This document shows, piece by piece, positions 25,292 to 34,930 of a stretch of DNA of 46,028 bases (positions are counted from its first letter, which is position 1; every line of letters starts with the position of its first letter). The notes below the pieces were generated by a model. The model did not search any database, was not told the origin of the DNA, and saw only the letters and a list, made by a program, of their open reading frames with translations. The stretch is from Candidatus Heimdallarchaeota archaeon (GTDB lineage Archaea; Asgardarchaeota; Heimdallarchaeia; Heimdallarchaeales; Heimdallarchaeaceae). Location of the stretch: contig JAAFKJ010000119.1 of assembly GCA_021399395.1 (NCBI GenBank), positions 1 through 46,028 of the forward strand. Direction: 5' to 3'. Both the position numbers and the translations under genes were made by a program.

Positions 25292-26914
25292 CTATTTCTT
25301 TGTCTCTCTATTAACTAATTCTCTTTTTAGAACTTTTCCTGCTGCACTTAAAGGCAGTTCATCAATAAATTCAAAGCTCTTTGGAATTTTGTATTTGGTA
25401 AGAGACTGCTCAATACAAAACTCTTTGATTTCTTCTGGTGTTGCATCTTCCCCCTCTTTCAAAACGATGAAAGCTTTTCCGACCTCTCCAAAGTAGTCAT
25501 CAGGAACAGCAATAACTGCAGCAAGTGAGATTTTCGGATGCTTAAAGAGTAGTTCTTCAACTTCCCTTGGATAGACCTTTAACCCCCCAGAATTGATAAT
25601 ATCTTTAGACCTATCAACAATAAAGAAATACCCATCTGAATCTATTTGAGCTAAATCTCCAGTTCTCAGCCATTTCTCAGGGGTAAATACATTAAGAGAT
25701 TCCATACCTTTACCCCAATAACCCTTCATAACTTGAGGACCATAAATAATAATCTCTCCAACCTCTCCTATTTCAATTTCTTCTAAAGTTTCAGTGTCAA
25801 CAACTTTTGCTAATGTGTCAGTTAGTGGTTGACCAATTGAATTGACTTTGGAAGCTCCATAAGGATTGATATGAGTAACAGGGCTGCATTCTGTGAGTCC
25901 AAACCCTTCGGTAATGTCTACACCAGTAGCTTTCTTGAATTCAGAATGAACCTCTTTTGGAAGAGCTGCACCTCCAGAAACACATACCTTTAGGGAAGAT
26001 GTATCAAAATCTGAGATTTGCTGACGTAAAAGTGCAACATACATAGTGGGAACGCCATAAAAAGAAGTAGCCTTTTCATCCTCAATCAGCTGTAAAATAG
26101 CTTTGGGGTCAAACTTGGGGATAATAGCGATTTTCTCTCCTCTGAACAAAGGTGCGAAGAAACTACATTGCAAACCAAAACTGTGACACATGGGTAAAGC
26201 AGAAGCTACTAAGCCTGTATACTCCGATGGTATTTTGTTTGCCCATTCATTAAATTGTAGAGCATTAGCGAGAACATTCGAATGCTTCAACATGACAGCC
26301 TTAGCCGAACCAGTTGTACCTCCGGTATATAACAAGAATGCTATATCCTCTGCTCTGCTTCTATTTTCTGTGAATGCATGCTGTGATTCCATTATACTTT
26401 TCATAATTACAAAATCACATTGAGAAATCATCTCTTGAATGTCTTCTTCATTGAAATTTTGGTCAGCAACAATGATTTTTGCTTTAAATTGAAATTGATT
26501 GATAACTTCCTTGATACCCATGCATAAAGTGTTGTTTGTAATTAATACTTTTGTCTCTGAATCTGTTAATTGAAATGCGATCTCCTTTTGTGAAAGTCTA
26601 GGATTGATTAATGTGACTTTAGCCCCTACTTGATATGCTGCAAATATTGAAACAACAAACCAGATTGAATTTGGTAGTATTATTGAAATTGTATCATTTA
26701 CTTCAACAGAACTATCATCAAAGAATTTTGCTAGTTTGTTAGACATTTCTATTATTTTGCTAGATGTGAATTTTTGATTGCCTTCTTCAAATAATATCTT
26801 GTCCTCATCAAACTTCTTTGCTATTTCAAGAAAGTAGCTATATAAAGATAAATTCGGATATTTGATTTTCCAATCTATTTCCTCTGAAGAATCAGTTTTA
26901 CTCAATTTAGACAC
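25292..26914 (-). CDS. AMP-forming acyl-CoA synthetase (FadD-like)
   Basis: The 540-residue protein is a full ANL-superfamily enzyme. Its ATP loop is YTGGTTGSAK (196-205). FYGVPTMYVALL, GFGLTECSPVTHINP, WLRTGDLAQIDSDGYFFIVDRSKDII and the C-terminal catalytic Lys527 in SAAGKVLKREL follow. It adenylates a fatty or other carboxylic acid and transfers it to CoA. The YGxP...GFGLTE pattern is typical of medium/long-chain acyl-CoA ligases rather than acetyl-CoA synthetase. The acid used is not defined. It stands alone between a TPR gene and the divergent 921-residue unknown gene. Confidence 0.93.
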   Translation of the reverse strand: MSKLSKTDSSEEIDWKIKYPNLSLYSYFLEIAKKFDEDKILFEEGNQKFTSSKIIEMSNKLAKFFDDSSVEVNDTISIILPNSIWFVVSIFAAYQVGAKVTLINPRLSQKEIAFQLTDSETKVLITNNTLCMGIKEVINQFQFKAKIIVADQNFNEEDIQEMISQCDFVIMKSIMESQHAFTENRSRAEDIAFLLYTGGTTGSAKAVMLKHSNVLANALQFNEWANKIPSEYTGLVASALPMCHSFGLQCSFFAPLFRGEKIAIIPKFDPKAILQLIEDEKATSFYGVPTMYVALLRQQISDFDTSSLKVCVSGGAALPKEVHSEFKKATGVDITEGFGLTECSPVTHINPYGASKVNSIGQPLTDTLAKVVDTETLEEIEIGEVGEIIIYGPQVMKGYWGKGMESLNVFTPEKWLRTGDLAQIDSDGYFFIVDRSKDIINSGGLKVYPREVEELLFKHPKISLAAVIAVPDDYFGEVGKAFIVLKEGEDATPEEIKEFCIEQSLTKYKIPKSFEFIDELPLSAAGKVLKRELVNRETKK

Positions 26915-27038
26915 TCATCCCCATCTTGGGAAGTACATTAATGAATTTTGTTAAATATACCATGAAGTCCATTTTTGTTGAAGCGCAATGTTGATAAATT
27001 CGCCTAAATCTTTGAAATTGTACTGGAAGTAGATACTT

Positions 27039-29804
27039 GTGTCCTCAAATGAGAAATCAGTTTCTAAAAGATTAAGGAAAAATAAGGACAAAAATACTAT
27101 AACTGAGGATTATCTTGTTGATTTTTGCAAAAAATATACTGTGACATATACTTCCAATATCGAAGAATTAGCTATCAATCTAGCCTTGAAAGGTCAAGAA
27201 TCTTTAGCTAATGATGAGATAGAATTAGCAGAAGAAATTAGTGATCTTTTATCAAGACTCTCTGACCAATGGAAAGATGGTTTCATAAAAATGAAATCTC
27301 ATTTACTGAGAGCAGAAATTACCGGATACAAATACGAAAACAAGATACCCCATCTGGAGAAAGCACTATCTTTCGCTAAAAAGAACAATATCTTGGATGT
27401 AGAAGCTGGTGTAAGAATTCAACTAGCTTTTGAGAAATTTAAAGAAAGAGATTATAAAAGAGTACTAAAAGAATTGAAAATTGTTGAAAAGAAATCAGAT
27501 TTTTTTGAAAATAATAAACTAGTAGTCCTTGAACTCAAAGCTAGAGTTTATTGGGATTTAGATGATTTTACTAAAGGATTTGATGCAACATATGATTGGT
27601 ATAAGATGCTTAAGACAAATTCAACAGATTTACATTCCCTATTTGTGTCAGTTGTTTATCTTTTAACAGTGATGAGTTCTATTAAACTACACCATTCTAA
27701 AGAAGAATTAGATGAAATAAAGGAGGAAATCACTAAATTACTTGTTGAATTAGCAACCTCCGTACATCTACTTACACAGATTTTACCATATATAGATGTC
27801 CTTTTTGCTAAATCCTTGCAATTAGTAGAACCTGAAATTCTGCACAACTTTACTGATCATATCCTTCAAACAGCGCGATGGAATGATGAAGAAAAATATC
27901 TATACATCTGTCAAAAAATAGCAGATGCTTACTATAACATTGATGACATTGAGAAAGCAATTGAACTAATGGATAAATCTTATCAATACACTCGTGAGAA
28001 AAAATACACCAAAGTAGAGAAATCAATACAATACAAAAAAGTTGAATTTTCAAGTTTGATATTCTATTTTATGAATTTTGATGCTCTGTTTGATCCGGGG
28101 ATGATCAAAAATCTAAAAATTAAAAACAATGGTGATACAGAGAAGTTGTTTCTAGAACCTCTTTCATCCGGGGTAAATACTTTCCCTGCAACATCGTACT
28201 CACAACTTCTGAAAATTTTAGAAAAAGCTAGTGATAAATACATCATTGAAAATTCATTGGAATTAACAGGTTTGAACCCAGAAGAAGAACGATGCTTCTT
28301 TGTACTGGATCTAGATATTGCTGGGGATAGGATAAGAATACTGATGAGAGAAGATTTCAGTATTGATACTAAAGAATTCAAGACACTACATTCAACCTTG
28401 ACTCCTTATTATTCAGTAATTGGACTCATATCAGATAACAAAACGGATGCAATAGCTGAAATAGAAGGAATTGAGGAAGTTTTGTTGCGCTTACAAAGAG
28501 CAATAAATTGCCCTGCTTCAAAAGCAACTATCTATCTTCCCAAAGGCAAACCTCACTTGAATCTGTTTAAGTTTTATCTTCAACAGGGAGGATTCCGAGA
28601 TCTTAAAGTCAAAATAATTGATACAGCTAAAACTTTGGGAAGAGAATATGAATTTGCAAAACATGAGGACTTTTTGCAGATTTTTAATGCGGACCCCATA
28701 ACAATCTTTGATCTAACTTTGAGAAGCTCACAACAACTGGAACCATTAACTAAGTTAATCAATCATGCTTATAACTTGAATGTCTCAAACTCAACCCTTT
28801 CAGAGTTTTTAGCCAAGCTCATGGAATCGTTCCTAAAACGAAGTGATACAAGATTTTGGAGAGATTTCTACTATGAATATGCATGGTTGCAAATTCAAGG
28901 AGTATACCTCTCTCTCTCCAACAATGAAGTAGAAGAAAAGAAGAAATTAATCGAAAAAATACTCTCGTTTGCACTGTTGTTGGAAGATTCTGATAAGATT
29001 CTAGAAGGACATTATTTCAGTGCATATCTAGGATTAATTCAGAAAGATAACAACTTCAAACAAAAAAATCTCTTATTAAAAGAAAAATCCAATAGTTATT
29101 CAAGTAGTAAGTATAAACTCATATCTCATATTTTGGAACAATTTGAAGAGACAATTGATTTTACAGACAATGAGAAATTAGCAGAATTACTCAACTCCTT
29201 CTGTGAACTTTGTGAATACAGGGACTGGGATATAAGTCTAGAACTTTTTATTTATTTACTTAGTAAACTTCCACAATTAACAACTTTGTTTGAGGTTTGT
29301 AAAGAGAGAGATATAAAAGACACTGGAATCTACCTTTATCTGCATTTATCTAAACATATGATTGATATAGAAAGGTATTCTGAAGCGGTACAATTGTTAA
29401 TGTTCATTCAGCATACGCTAATAGATAGAAAAGAAGACTTCTTCTTCTCTGATCATACTTGGGATTACCTTTATTTTACCGCAAATCAACATCTATATGC
29501 AATATTAGATTCTTTAACTTCTGAGGAAATTGAAGAACATCAATTAGAAAAAGAGACAATTTTAAGTAGCATTTTAGAAAGAGATGAATGGGTCTCTGAT
29601 CCTATCTATTTGGTTGAATTACTTAAAGATTATACAATGATTTTATTGGATAAAACTGATTATTCTATGGGTGAAAAATATTATCATTGGATCGAGCAAT
29701 TAATGTTCTATTCATGGGATTTATTTACTAGTGAAACCAACTCTTCGCTCTTACAAGAAATACAGGACTTGAAGAAGAGAATCGAAAGCCAACATTTTAT
29801 CTAA
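27039..29804 (+). CDS. Large helical repeat protein of unknown function
   Basis: A 921-residue protein that I cannot assign. Residues 30-330 and 600-900 are long paired helices of TPR-like character (for example YLYICQKIADAYYNIDDIEKAIELMDKSYQYT). Between them, about 330-560, lies a beta-containing region with ERCFFVLDLDIAGDRIRILMRED and KATIYLPKGKPHLNLFKFYLQQGGF. No metal-binding or nucleotide-binding motif is visible, nor any signal peptide. The start is GTG 27039, with only a weak GGAAG site upstream. It may be the scaffold part of an operon-less regulatory system. The gene is followed by 260 bases without a gene and then the CofD-like fusion gene on the same strand. Confidence 0.6.
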   Translation: MSSNEKSVSKRLRKNKDKNTITEDYLVDFCKKYTVTYTSNIEELAINLALKGQESLANDEIELAEEISDLLSRLSDQWKDGFIKMKSHLLRAEITGYKYENKIPHLEKALSFAKKNNILDVEAGVRIQLAFEKFKERDYKRVLKELKIVEKKSDFFENNKLVVLELKARVYWDLDDFTKGFDATYDWYKMLKTNSTDLHSLFVSVVYLLTVMSSIKLHHSKEELDEIKEEITKLLVELATSVHLLTQILPYIDVLFAKSLQLVEPEILHNFTDHILQTARWNDEEKYLYICQKIADAYYNIDDIEKAIELMDKSYQYTREKKYTKVEKSIQYKKVEFSSLIFYFMNFDALFDPGMIKNLKIKNNGDTEKLFLEPLSSGVNTFPATSYSQLLKILEKASDKYIIENSLELTGLNPEEERCFFVLDLDIAGDRIRILMREDFSIDTKEFKTLHSTLTPYYSVIGLISDNKTDAIAEIEGIEEVLLRLQRAINCPASKATIYLPKGKPHLNLFKFYLQQGGFRDLKVKIIDTAKTLGREYEFAKHEDFLQIFNADPITIFDLTLRSSQQLEPLTKLINHAYNLNVSNSTLSEFLAKLMESFLKRSDTRFWRDFYYEYAWLQIQGVYLSLSNNEVEEKKKLIEKILSFALLLEDSDKILEGHYFSAYLGLIQKDNNFKQKNLLLKEKSNSYSSSKYKLISHILEQFEETIDFTDNEKLAELLNSFCELCEYRDWDISLELFIYLLSKLPQLTTLFEVCKERDIKDTGIYLYLHLSKHMIDIERYSEAVQLLMFIQHTLIDRKEDFFFSDHTWDYLYFTANQHLYAILDSLTSEEIEEHQLEKETILSSILERDEWVSDPIYLVELLKDYTMILLDKTDYSMGEKYYHWIEQLMFYSWDLFTSETNSSLLQEIQDLKKRIESQHFI

Positions 29805-29897
29805 TTAGTGTCTTTTTAAAACATTAGAACTATTTTCTAGTTTTTTTGTAAGGGTGAGAGTGAAATAGCATTACTTACAATTGCTAAAACCAATTAT

Positions 29898-29918
29898 CTT
29901 TATAAACAACATGTTTAT
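29898..29918. repeat. Inverted repeat overlapping a TATA-like box
   Basis: ATAAAC (29902-29907) and GTTTAT (29913-29918) form a six-base inverted repeat with five bases between, overlapping TTTATAAAC. This could be an operator in the 260-base gap before the gene at 30065, but the distance to that gene (about 150 bases) is long and closer TATA-like sequences exist (TTTATAG near 30004). The rest of the gap is AT-rich with no other feature. Confidence 0.25.
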
Positions 29919-30064
29919 CAGACAGTTTGAAAGCCTCTAGCTTTAAATTGTGACTAAAAAGAGCAGTGTAATCCATAACAATATTTATGAATGGAATTCT
30001 CGATTTATAGTCTGTAATATCAATAACAAAAAGTACCCGAAATTCATACTTGGTGTGTTAATTA

Positions 30065-32686
30065 ATGTCCTCAGAACATAATATAGCAATCATAACTGTA
30101 GGGTATAAGAATAGTCCCTTTGTCAGGGAGGTACTGCGTAATGAGATTATTCCCTATTCTGTAATCGCTAATAATTCAAGTGATTTTCAGATTCATCATG
30201 CAGATCCCTCAAAAATCTTGTACTACAGTTTAGAATTTACTAACTTAATTGAAATGATTGCACAAAAAAGTATGGATTCCTTAGCCGTTTTTGAAACACT
30301 TGGACAGTTTTTTGAGTTCTATAATCCTTTGCATCTTTCTACACTCAATTATTTAATTTCCAAATACGCAACAAGTATCAAACCAGAGGTACAAGACTAC
30401 AGGAATGCATGGAAGGAAATAACCACAGCTATTTTTGATGAAGTATTCATTTACCCGCTTTTTGAAGAATCTAGAATATTCCACTTAAAACAAGGAGAAG
30501 TAGAAGTGCCTGTAAGACAGTTTTTGATATCAGAAACTTTAGAAAGACAAAAGGAAAACTCCAAGAATAATATCAAATTGAAGGAACAAGCACTTGAAGA
30601 AATAACCGGGATAATAGATCTTGAGTTAATACCTAAAATGAAGGTATGTAATGAGGCTGTAAAGAAGATTGTATCCGCTTCAGGAGTTATCATTGTTCCT
30701 ACAGATGTTATTTCGCTCTATATTCTCTTTCAATCAACTTCATTCAAAGAAGCCCTTCAAAAAACAGATGGGAAAATAGCTTTCATCTCTCCATTCTGGA
30801 CAGAACATAAATTAAACCATATAGAAAAACTGATTCTAGAAAAAACAGAATTTGAACCAAGTCTCATTAACACAGTAAAACTAGTTAAAGATTATGTAGA
30901 TGCTGTAATTATAGATGATAAAGATACAGAACTAGTTGCTACTTTAAGAGAGGAAGGTATCACTGTTCTTGTTGAGGATTTGCTACCTGAGAAACAAGGA
31001 TCAACAGATTTCTTAGAGATGATTCTTAAAACAATTGATTTGTCCTTAGATTCAATTGCAATCGAACCTAAAGGGTTAATCGAAGGTTTAGGTGAAAAAC
31101 TAGTTAATCTCTTCAGAGTAAGAGAACCTAAAGAGGAAAAACCGACCACACAAGAAGATACAAAAGTAATCGAAATATCAGCTGATCCTAACGATCAAGA
31201 TATTTTAGAAAGTCTTATTGATGAAGTTCCGGAATTTCAAGAAATAACGAAAGCAGAATTGAAAGTGATAGATACTGACCCCCTACTAGACAATGAAAAA
31301 GAAATTCTAACTGATGAATTTGAAATGGAAGTTATCGACACTCAAAAGGACATTCCACCTATCCCAACTCCTCCTCCAAAAGAAATTCCTAAAGAGACAG
31401 ATATACTGATTCAAAAAAGTGAGGGACAGTTTGTTCTTCCAGGTATTGAGCAAATAACTCAATTTGAATTAGAAGATCTTGATTCTCTAGATGTTGATGA
31501 ACATATTATTACTTCCTTTATTGAAAGAGCCATGACTTCGAACACTGCAGGTGTAGAGGTGGTCTTTTCAGATTTGCTCGCACTTCAGAATAATCCACTA
31601 TTGATAGACAAGATCTATCAAACGATAATGAAGAGATTATTGAAAATTCGTGAAATTGATCCAGCGGAGAAAATTGCTGATATTATCACTTATCTATCTG
31701 CTCACAAGCCTGAATTTTATACAGAAAAACTGACTTCACTTCTTGAGGAAACAATTAACTCTGAGACAGAAAGTGAGTTTTATCAGAATTTGAGAACAAC
31801 CTCTTTAGTTATCAGAAGTTCTTTATTGATTGCTGGAGAAATAATAGAGACTTTTATTACAAAATATATTGGTACAAGTGATATTTATCTCGAGGATAAA
31901 TTAAGAAGAATGATTAATTTATTCAGTGCAACAGATACAGACATGATGCAACTTGTATCTAGGGTTCTTCTAAGTATATTCACACTTGAAATATCTAAAG
32001 AAGATCAAAATGATGAAATTATCAATAGAATTGTTGCGTTCTTAACAATGTTTGATGGATTTACAGTAAGTATAGCCTTAATTACTCAAGATTCTGACAT
32101 TGTAAGAGAAAGCTTTCTAGACGAAATCTCTGAATTACAGATAAACATTCCATTCAAAACTATAATTTCGAATTTGATAGGTATTTACAACAATTCTACT
32201 TATGAGGAACTAATTCAAGAGTTACATGGTAGGATTTTGCCAGATACTGTTGAACTAGAGATGATGAAGAGGAAGTATGTTAGTAGTCTCTCTAAAGTTG
32301 GTTCCATACCTTTAGAGCTTTTTGCAGATCAAGTAGGTTTGGCTGTCGAGAAAGCAGAAAAAATGATTTATGATATGATACTAAAAGAAGAGATTTCTGC
32401 TAGAATAGAATTAGTGAATGGAAGATTATATATTGTTCAAGAAGGCAAAGAACCCATTCCTGAAGAAATATCCGTGTCTGAAGAATCTATAGAAGCAGTA
32501 GAGCCTAAGAAGGAAGCACCTAAGAAGGAAGTGCCTAGGAAGGAAGTGCCTAGGAAGGAAGTGCCTAAAAAAGAAAGCACAAAAGAAGTTTTAGAAACTG
32601 AAGAGTTTACTTGTTCTGAATGTGACAAATCCTTTACCTCAAAAAGAGGTTTAACAATGCATTTCACTAGAATGCATAAGAAATAA
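30065..32686 (+). CDS. Degenerate CofD-like domain fused to winged helix and C2H2 zinc finger
   Basis: Residues 1-325 follow the CofD (2-phospho-L-lactate transferase) plan. YSVIANNSSDFQIHHADPSK (31-50) matches the VVVNTGDDxxVHGLxxxPDLDT strand, IYPLFEESRIFHLKQGEVEV (129-148) matches the LPMxDDxVxT segment, and VSASGVIIVPTDVISLYILF (203-222) matches ADAIIIGPSNPxTSIxPIL. VDAVIIDDKDTELVATLREE (278-297) matches the DVFVIDxRDAEL end. The catalytic motifs are lost (VGYKNS for GGTGGxK, YNPLHLST for GDRDLATH). Next are an acidic linker (about 345-450), a helical region (460-725), a winged helix (731-790), five PKKEV-type repeats (814-838) and a single C2H2 finger (C850, C853, H866, H871). It is probably a regulatory or DNA/RNA-binding protein and not an F420 enzyme. 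Confidence 0.7.
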   Translation: MSSEHNIAIITVGYKNSPFVREVLRNEIIPYSVIANNSSDFQIHHADPSKILYYSLEFTNLIEMIAQKSMDSLAVFETLGQFFEFYNPLHLSTLNYLISKYATSIKPEVQDYRNAWKEITTAIFDEVFIYPLFEESRIFHLKQGEVEVPVRQFLISETLERQKENSKNNIKLKEQALEEITGIIDLELIPKMKVCNEAVKKIVSASGVIIVPTDVISLYILFQSTSFKEALQKTDGKIAFISPFWTEHKLNHIEKLILEKTEFEPSLINTVKLVKDYVDAVIIDDKDTELVATLREEGITVLVEDLLPEKQGSTDFLEMILKTIDLSLDSIAIEPKGLIEGLGEKLVNLFRVREPKEEKPTTQEDTKVIEISADPNDQDILESLIDEVPEFQEITKAELKVIDTDPLLDNEKEILTDEFEMEVIDTQKDIPPIPTPPPKEIPKETDILIQKSEGQFVLPGIEQITQFELEDLDSLDVDEHIITSFIERAMTSNTAGVEVVFSDLLALQNNPLLIDKIYQTIMKRLLKIREIDPAEKIADIITYLSAHKPEFYTEKLTSLLEETINSETESEFYQNLRTTSLVIRSSLLIAGEIIETFITKYIGTSDIYLEDKLRRMINLFSATDTDMMQLVSRVLLSIFTLEISKEDQNDEIINRIVAFLTMFDGFTVSIALITQDSDIVRESFLDEISELQINIPFKTIISNLIGIYNNSTYEELIQELHGRILPDTVELEMMKRKYVSSLSKVGSIPLELFADQVGLAVEKAEKMIYDMILKEEISARIELVNGRLYIVQEGKEPIPEEISVSEESIEAVEPKKEAPKKEVPRKEVPRKEVPKKESTKEVLETEEFTCSECDKSFTSKRGLTMHFTRMHKK
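32504..32578 (+). repeat. Five tandem 15-base repeats encoding a Pro-Lys-Lys-Glu-Val linker
   Basis: Five in-frame copies of CCTAAGAAGGAAGTG with small changes encode PKKEA, PKKEV, PRKEV, PRKEV, PKKES. Codon phase is intact from 30065. The repeat forms a charged spacer between the winged helix and the C2H2 finger. Copy number could vary between strains, because perfect 15-base repeats slip easily. Confidence 0.9.
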
Positions 32687-32767
32687 ATTTTGAAACTATT
32701 CTATCTTAATTAATACGTAATAAGTTGAATCAATAGATTTAAAGAACATCTTTCCTTTTTTTGAATT

Positions 32768-33766
32768 ATGCTTATTTGTCTCTTTAAATTGGAAGAAGTG
32801 GGGCCGAATTTAGTAGAAATGGTACTAGATAAAAACGTAGAATTTTCTCAAGATACTATTGATAAATTTACATTCTCAGGTTCAGTAACATACTCTCTTG
32901 TTTTTCAAGGAATGGTTACATTGGAAGATATGACAACAGAATTATATGGACCTTTTCCATTTGCATTTTCATCAGGTTTTGTTCAATATGCGTTCTCCTT
33001 TATTGCAGAAGATAAAACTATGACAGATGTAAGAATGAAAGAGAAAACACTCGGTTTACTAATTATGTTGGTACCTGAAATGGTGGCAAAAGTTGATACT
33101 TTTAGAGAAGAATTAGCTAAACTCTTGATTTATAAATTTCACAAAATTTACAAGATCTCACAAGTGGATACAAAGTTCTTAAAAAGTATAATATCTTCAT
33201 ACAACAAGATTCTACAAGATTTGCTAAGCTTTCAACAAGCAGAATTATTATCCACTCAGATTTTAGAATTTGTAGAGACAACAACAAAACAAAAGAAGAA
33301 AACTATCAGTAATATCGCAATTATCTATCCAAAGGAATTTATTGGAAATATCAAGAAATATTATGCACAACTTCTAAGTTCTTTGCCATACAAAGAATCA
33401 TTTTACTCAGAAGATAAAGCTCAAATTAAGACTCCTACTTATGAATTCAATTTTCTTCAAGAAACCTTAGTAACAGAAGAATTTTTGAGTTCACAAAAAG
33501 CAATAATACTTCTAGTTGATGTTAAAAACAAGCAATACAAGAATGTATATAAAGTCACTTCAATGCTTAAAGATTCTCTGAAAATTGCTCTTGTTGTTTC
33601 TTTACCTGAAAAAATAGAAAAGGCTAGTACGGAATATGCAAAATTCTTCACAGGATTGCAAAGATACATTGGTAGTATGCCATTTTTCTCAGCAAGTTTT
33701 AACTCGAGTTATGAGTTTAAGACTAAAATGTTAGAAGCGCTCTTCTGGACATTATCTCCTGAATAG
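32768..33766 (+). CDS. Unknown protein with mixed alpha/beta ends
   Basis: A 332-residue protein that I do not recognise. The N-terminal 115 residues (MLICLFKLEEVGP, then YGPFPFAFSSGFVQYAFSFIAEDKTMTDVRM) alternate strands and turns, and read like a small sensor or longin-type fold. A helical middle (about 120-190) follows. The last 140 residues hold strands AIILLVDVKNKQY and KIALVVSLPEKI, a helix and PFFSASF, in an order similar to the second half of a GTPase, but no P-loop is present. There is no signal peptide or membrane span. It is 82 bases after the CofD-like fusion gene on the same strand and may be functionally linked. It is convergent with the racemase gene. Confidence 0.55.
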   Translation: MLICLFKLEEVGPNLVEMVLDKNVEFSQDTIDKFTFSGSVTYSLVFQGMVTLEDMTTELYGPFPFAFSSGFVQYAFSFIAEDKTMTDVRMKEKTLGLLIMLVPEMVAKVDTFREELAKLLIYKFHKIYKISQVDTKFLKSIISSYNKILQDLLSFQQAELLSTQILEFVETTTKQKKKTISNIAIIYPKEFIGNIKKYYAQLLSSLPYKESFYSEDKAQIKTPTYEFNFLQETLVTEEFLSSQKAIILLVDVKNKQYKNVYKVTSMLKDSLKIALVVSLPEKIEKASTEYAKFFTGLQRYIGSMPFFSASFNSSYEFKTKMLEALFWTLSPE

Positions 33767-33770
33767 AAAA

Positions 33771-34877
33771 TTAAATTTCCATCTTTTTTATACTATTTCG
33801 GTTGATCTGGTCTTCTAGAACCTCAACACCAATTCCTGCACTTTTAGTAGGAACTGTTAATGTTCCATCAGCATTTAATTCGAATATCGGTTCTATAACA
33901 TAATCACTATAATATCGAGCACTCTCGCTAATATCATTTGCTAGAGTAAAAGTACTCAAACTAGCAACTGAAACATTCTTAGCTCTCCCGATACCTGTTT
34001 CAAGCATTCCACCACACCAGAGAGGAATTTTTACCTCCTTCGCCAAGTTGTGTATAAGTAAAGTTTCAGAAATTCCACCAACTCTTGCAGGTTTTACATT
34101 AATTATTCTAGTTGCATCTATCTCAATTGCTACTCTAGCATCGTCTACACTTTTTATCGATTCATCTAAACAAATTGGAGTAGAAATCTCCTTCTGAAGA
34201 GATGCATGATCAATAATATCATAATACTGTAATGGCTGTTCTATCATTAGTAGGTCATATCTATCTAGGTTCACGAAAATGTCTTTATCTTTAAGTCGAT
34301 AAGCACTGTTAGCATCTACCATTAAAGGCAAATCAGGAAAATGATCCCGTATTTCTTTAATTATTCCAACATCCCATCCATGCTCAATCTTAATTTTCAC
34401 TCTTTGATATTTTTTCTCAACAGCAGTTTGGATTTTTTGTAGGAGAATATCTTTATTCTGCTGAATTCCAAGTGAAATTCCAGAAGCAATTTTTTCCTTT
34501 GTTCCACCGATTAAACTTTGTAGAGTTTTGCCTTCTATTCTACCAAAAAGATCCCATATGGCGTCTTCTACACAAGCTTTTGCCATCTGATTTCCCTTAA
34601 TGCTCATACACATTTCTTTGAATTCTTTAGGATGTAGGATTTCCTTGTTTTTTATCCAAGGTACAAGATACTCTGAGATAATGTGAATGCAAGAATTTGT
34701 TGTCTCACCTGAATACCAAGGACCAGCTTCTGAAACACACTCACCCCATCCTTTAATCCCTCCAGCTTCAAGACACACAAATAGCATATCACGATCCTTT
34801 GTTTCACCAAAACTTGTTCTGAAAGGGTGTTGTAAATTCATTCTGAGTAAATAGAGTCTAGCCTTATCTATTATCAT
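33771..34877 (-). CDS. Enolase-superfamily OSB synthase / N-succinylamino acid racemase
   Basis: The 368-residue protein has the muconate-lactonising/OSBS subgroup motifs: the catalytic KxK (KIKIK, Lys161 and Lys163), Mg ligands Asp188 (VDANSAY), Glu213 (IEQPL) and Asp238 (LDES), and Lys262 (NVKPARVGG). The C-terminal WCGGMLETGIGRA resembles the OSBS/NSAR family, not dipeptide epimerases. These enzymes dehydrate SHCHC in menaquinone synthesis or racemise N-succinylamino acids. No menaquinone gene is near, but a GNAT enzyme lies directly upstream on the same strand. That is the arrangement known for the D-amino acid conversion route (succinylation then racemisation), so NSAR is preferred. Confidence 0.88.
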   Translation of the reverse strand: MIIDKARLYLLRMNLQHPFRTSFGETKDRDMLFVCLEAGGIKGWGECVSEAGPWYSGETTNSCIHIISEYLVPWIKNKEILHPKEFKEMCMSIKGNQMAKACVEDAIWDLFGRIEGKTLQSLIGGTKEKIASGISLGIQQNKDILLQKIQTAVEKKYQRVKIKIEHGWDVGIIKEIRDHFPDLPLMVDANSAYRLKDKDIFVNLDRYDLLMIEQPLQYYDIIDHASLQKEISTPICLDESIKSVDDARVAIEIDATRIINVKPARVGGISETLLIHNLAKEVKIPLWCGGMLETGIGRAKNVSVASLSTFTLANDISESARYYSDYVIEPIFELNADGTLTVPTKSAGIGVEVLEDQINRNSIKKMEI

Positions 34878-34930
34878 ATCAATAACCTAATACGGATATT
34901 TCTCCATTAAAGAGTTAAAAATCTTATCTC

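Noticed and set aside
33771..34877. menC of a menaquinone operon
   Set aside because: No other men genes are in the window and the neighbour is a COG3375-like GNAT, so the racemase role is preferred, though the OSB synthase role remains possible.
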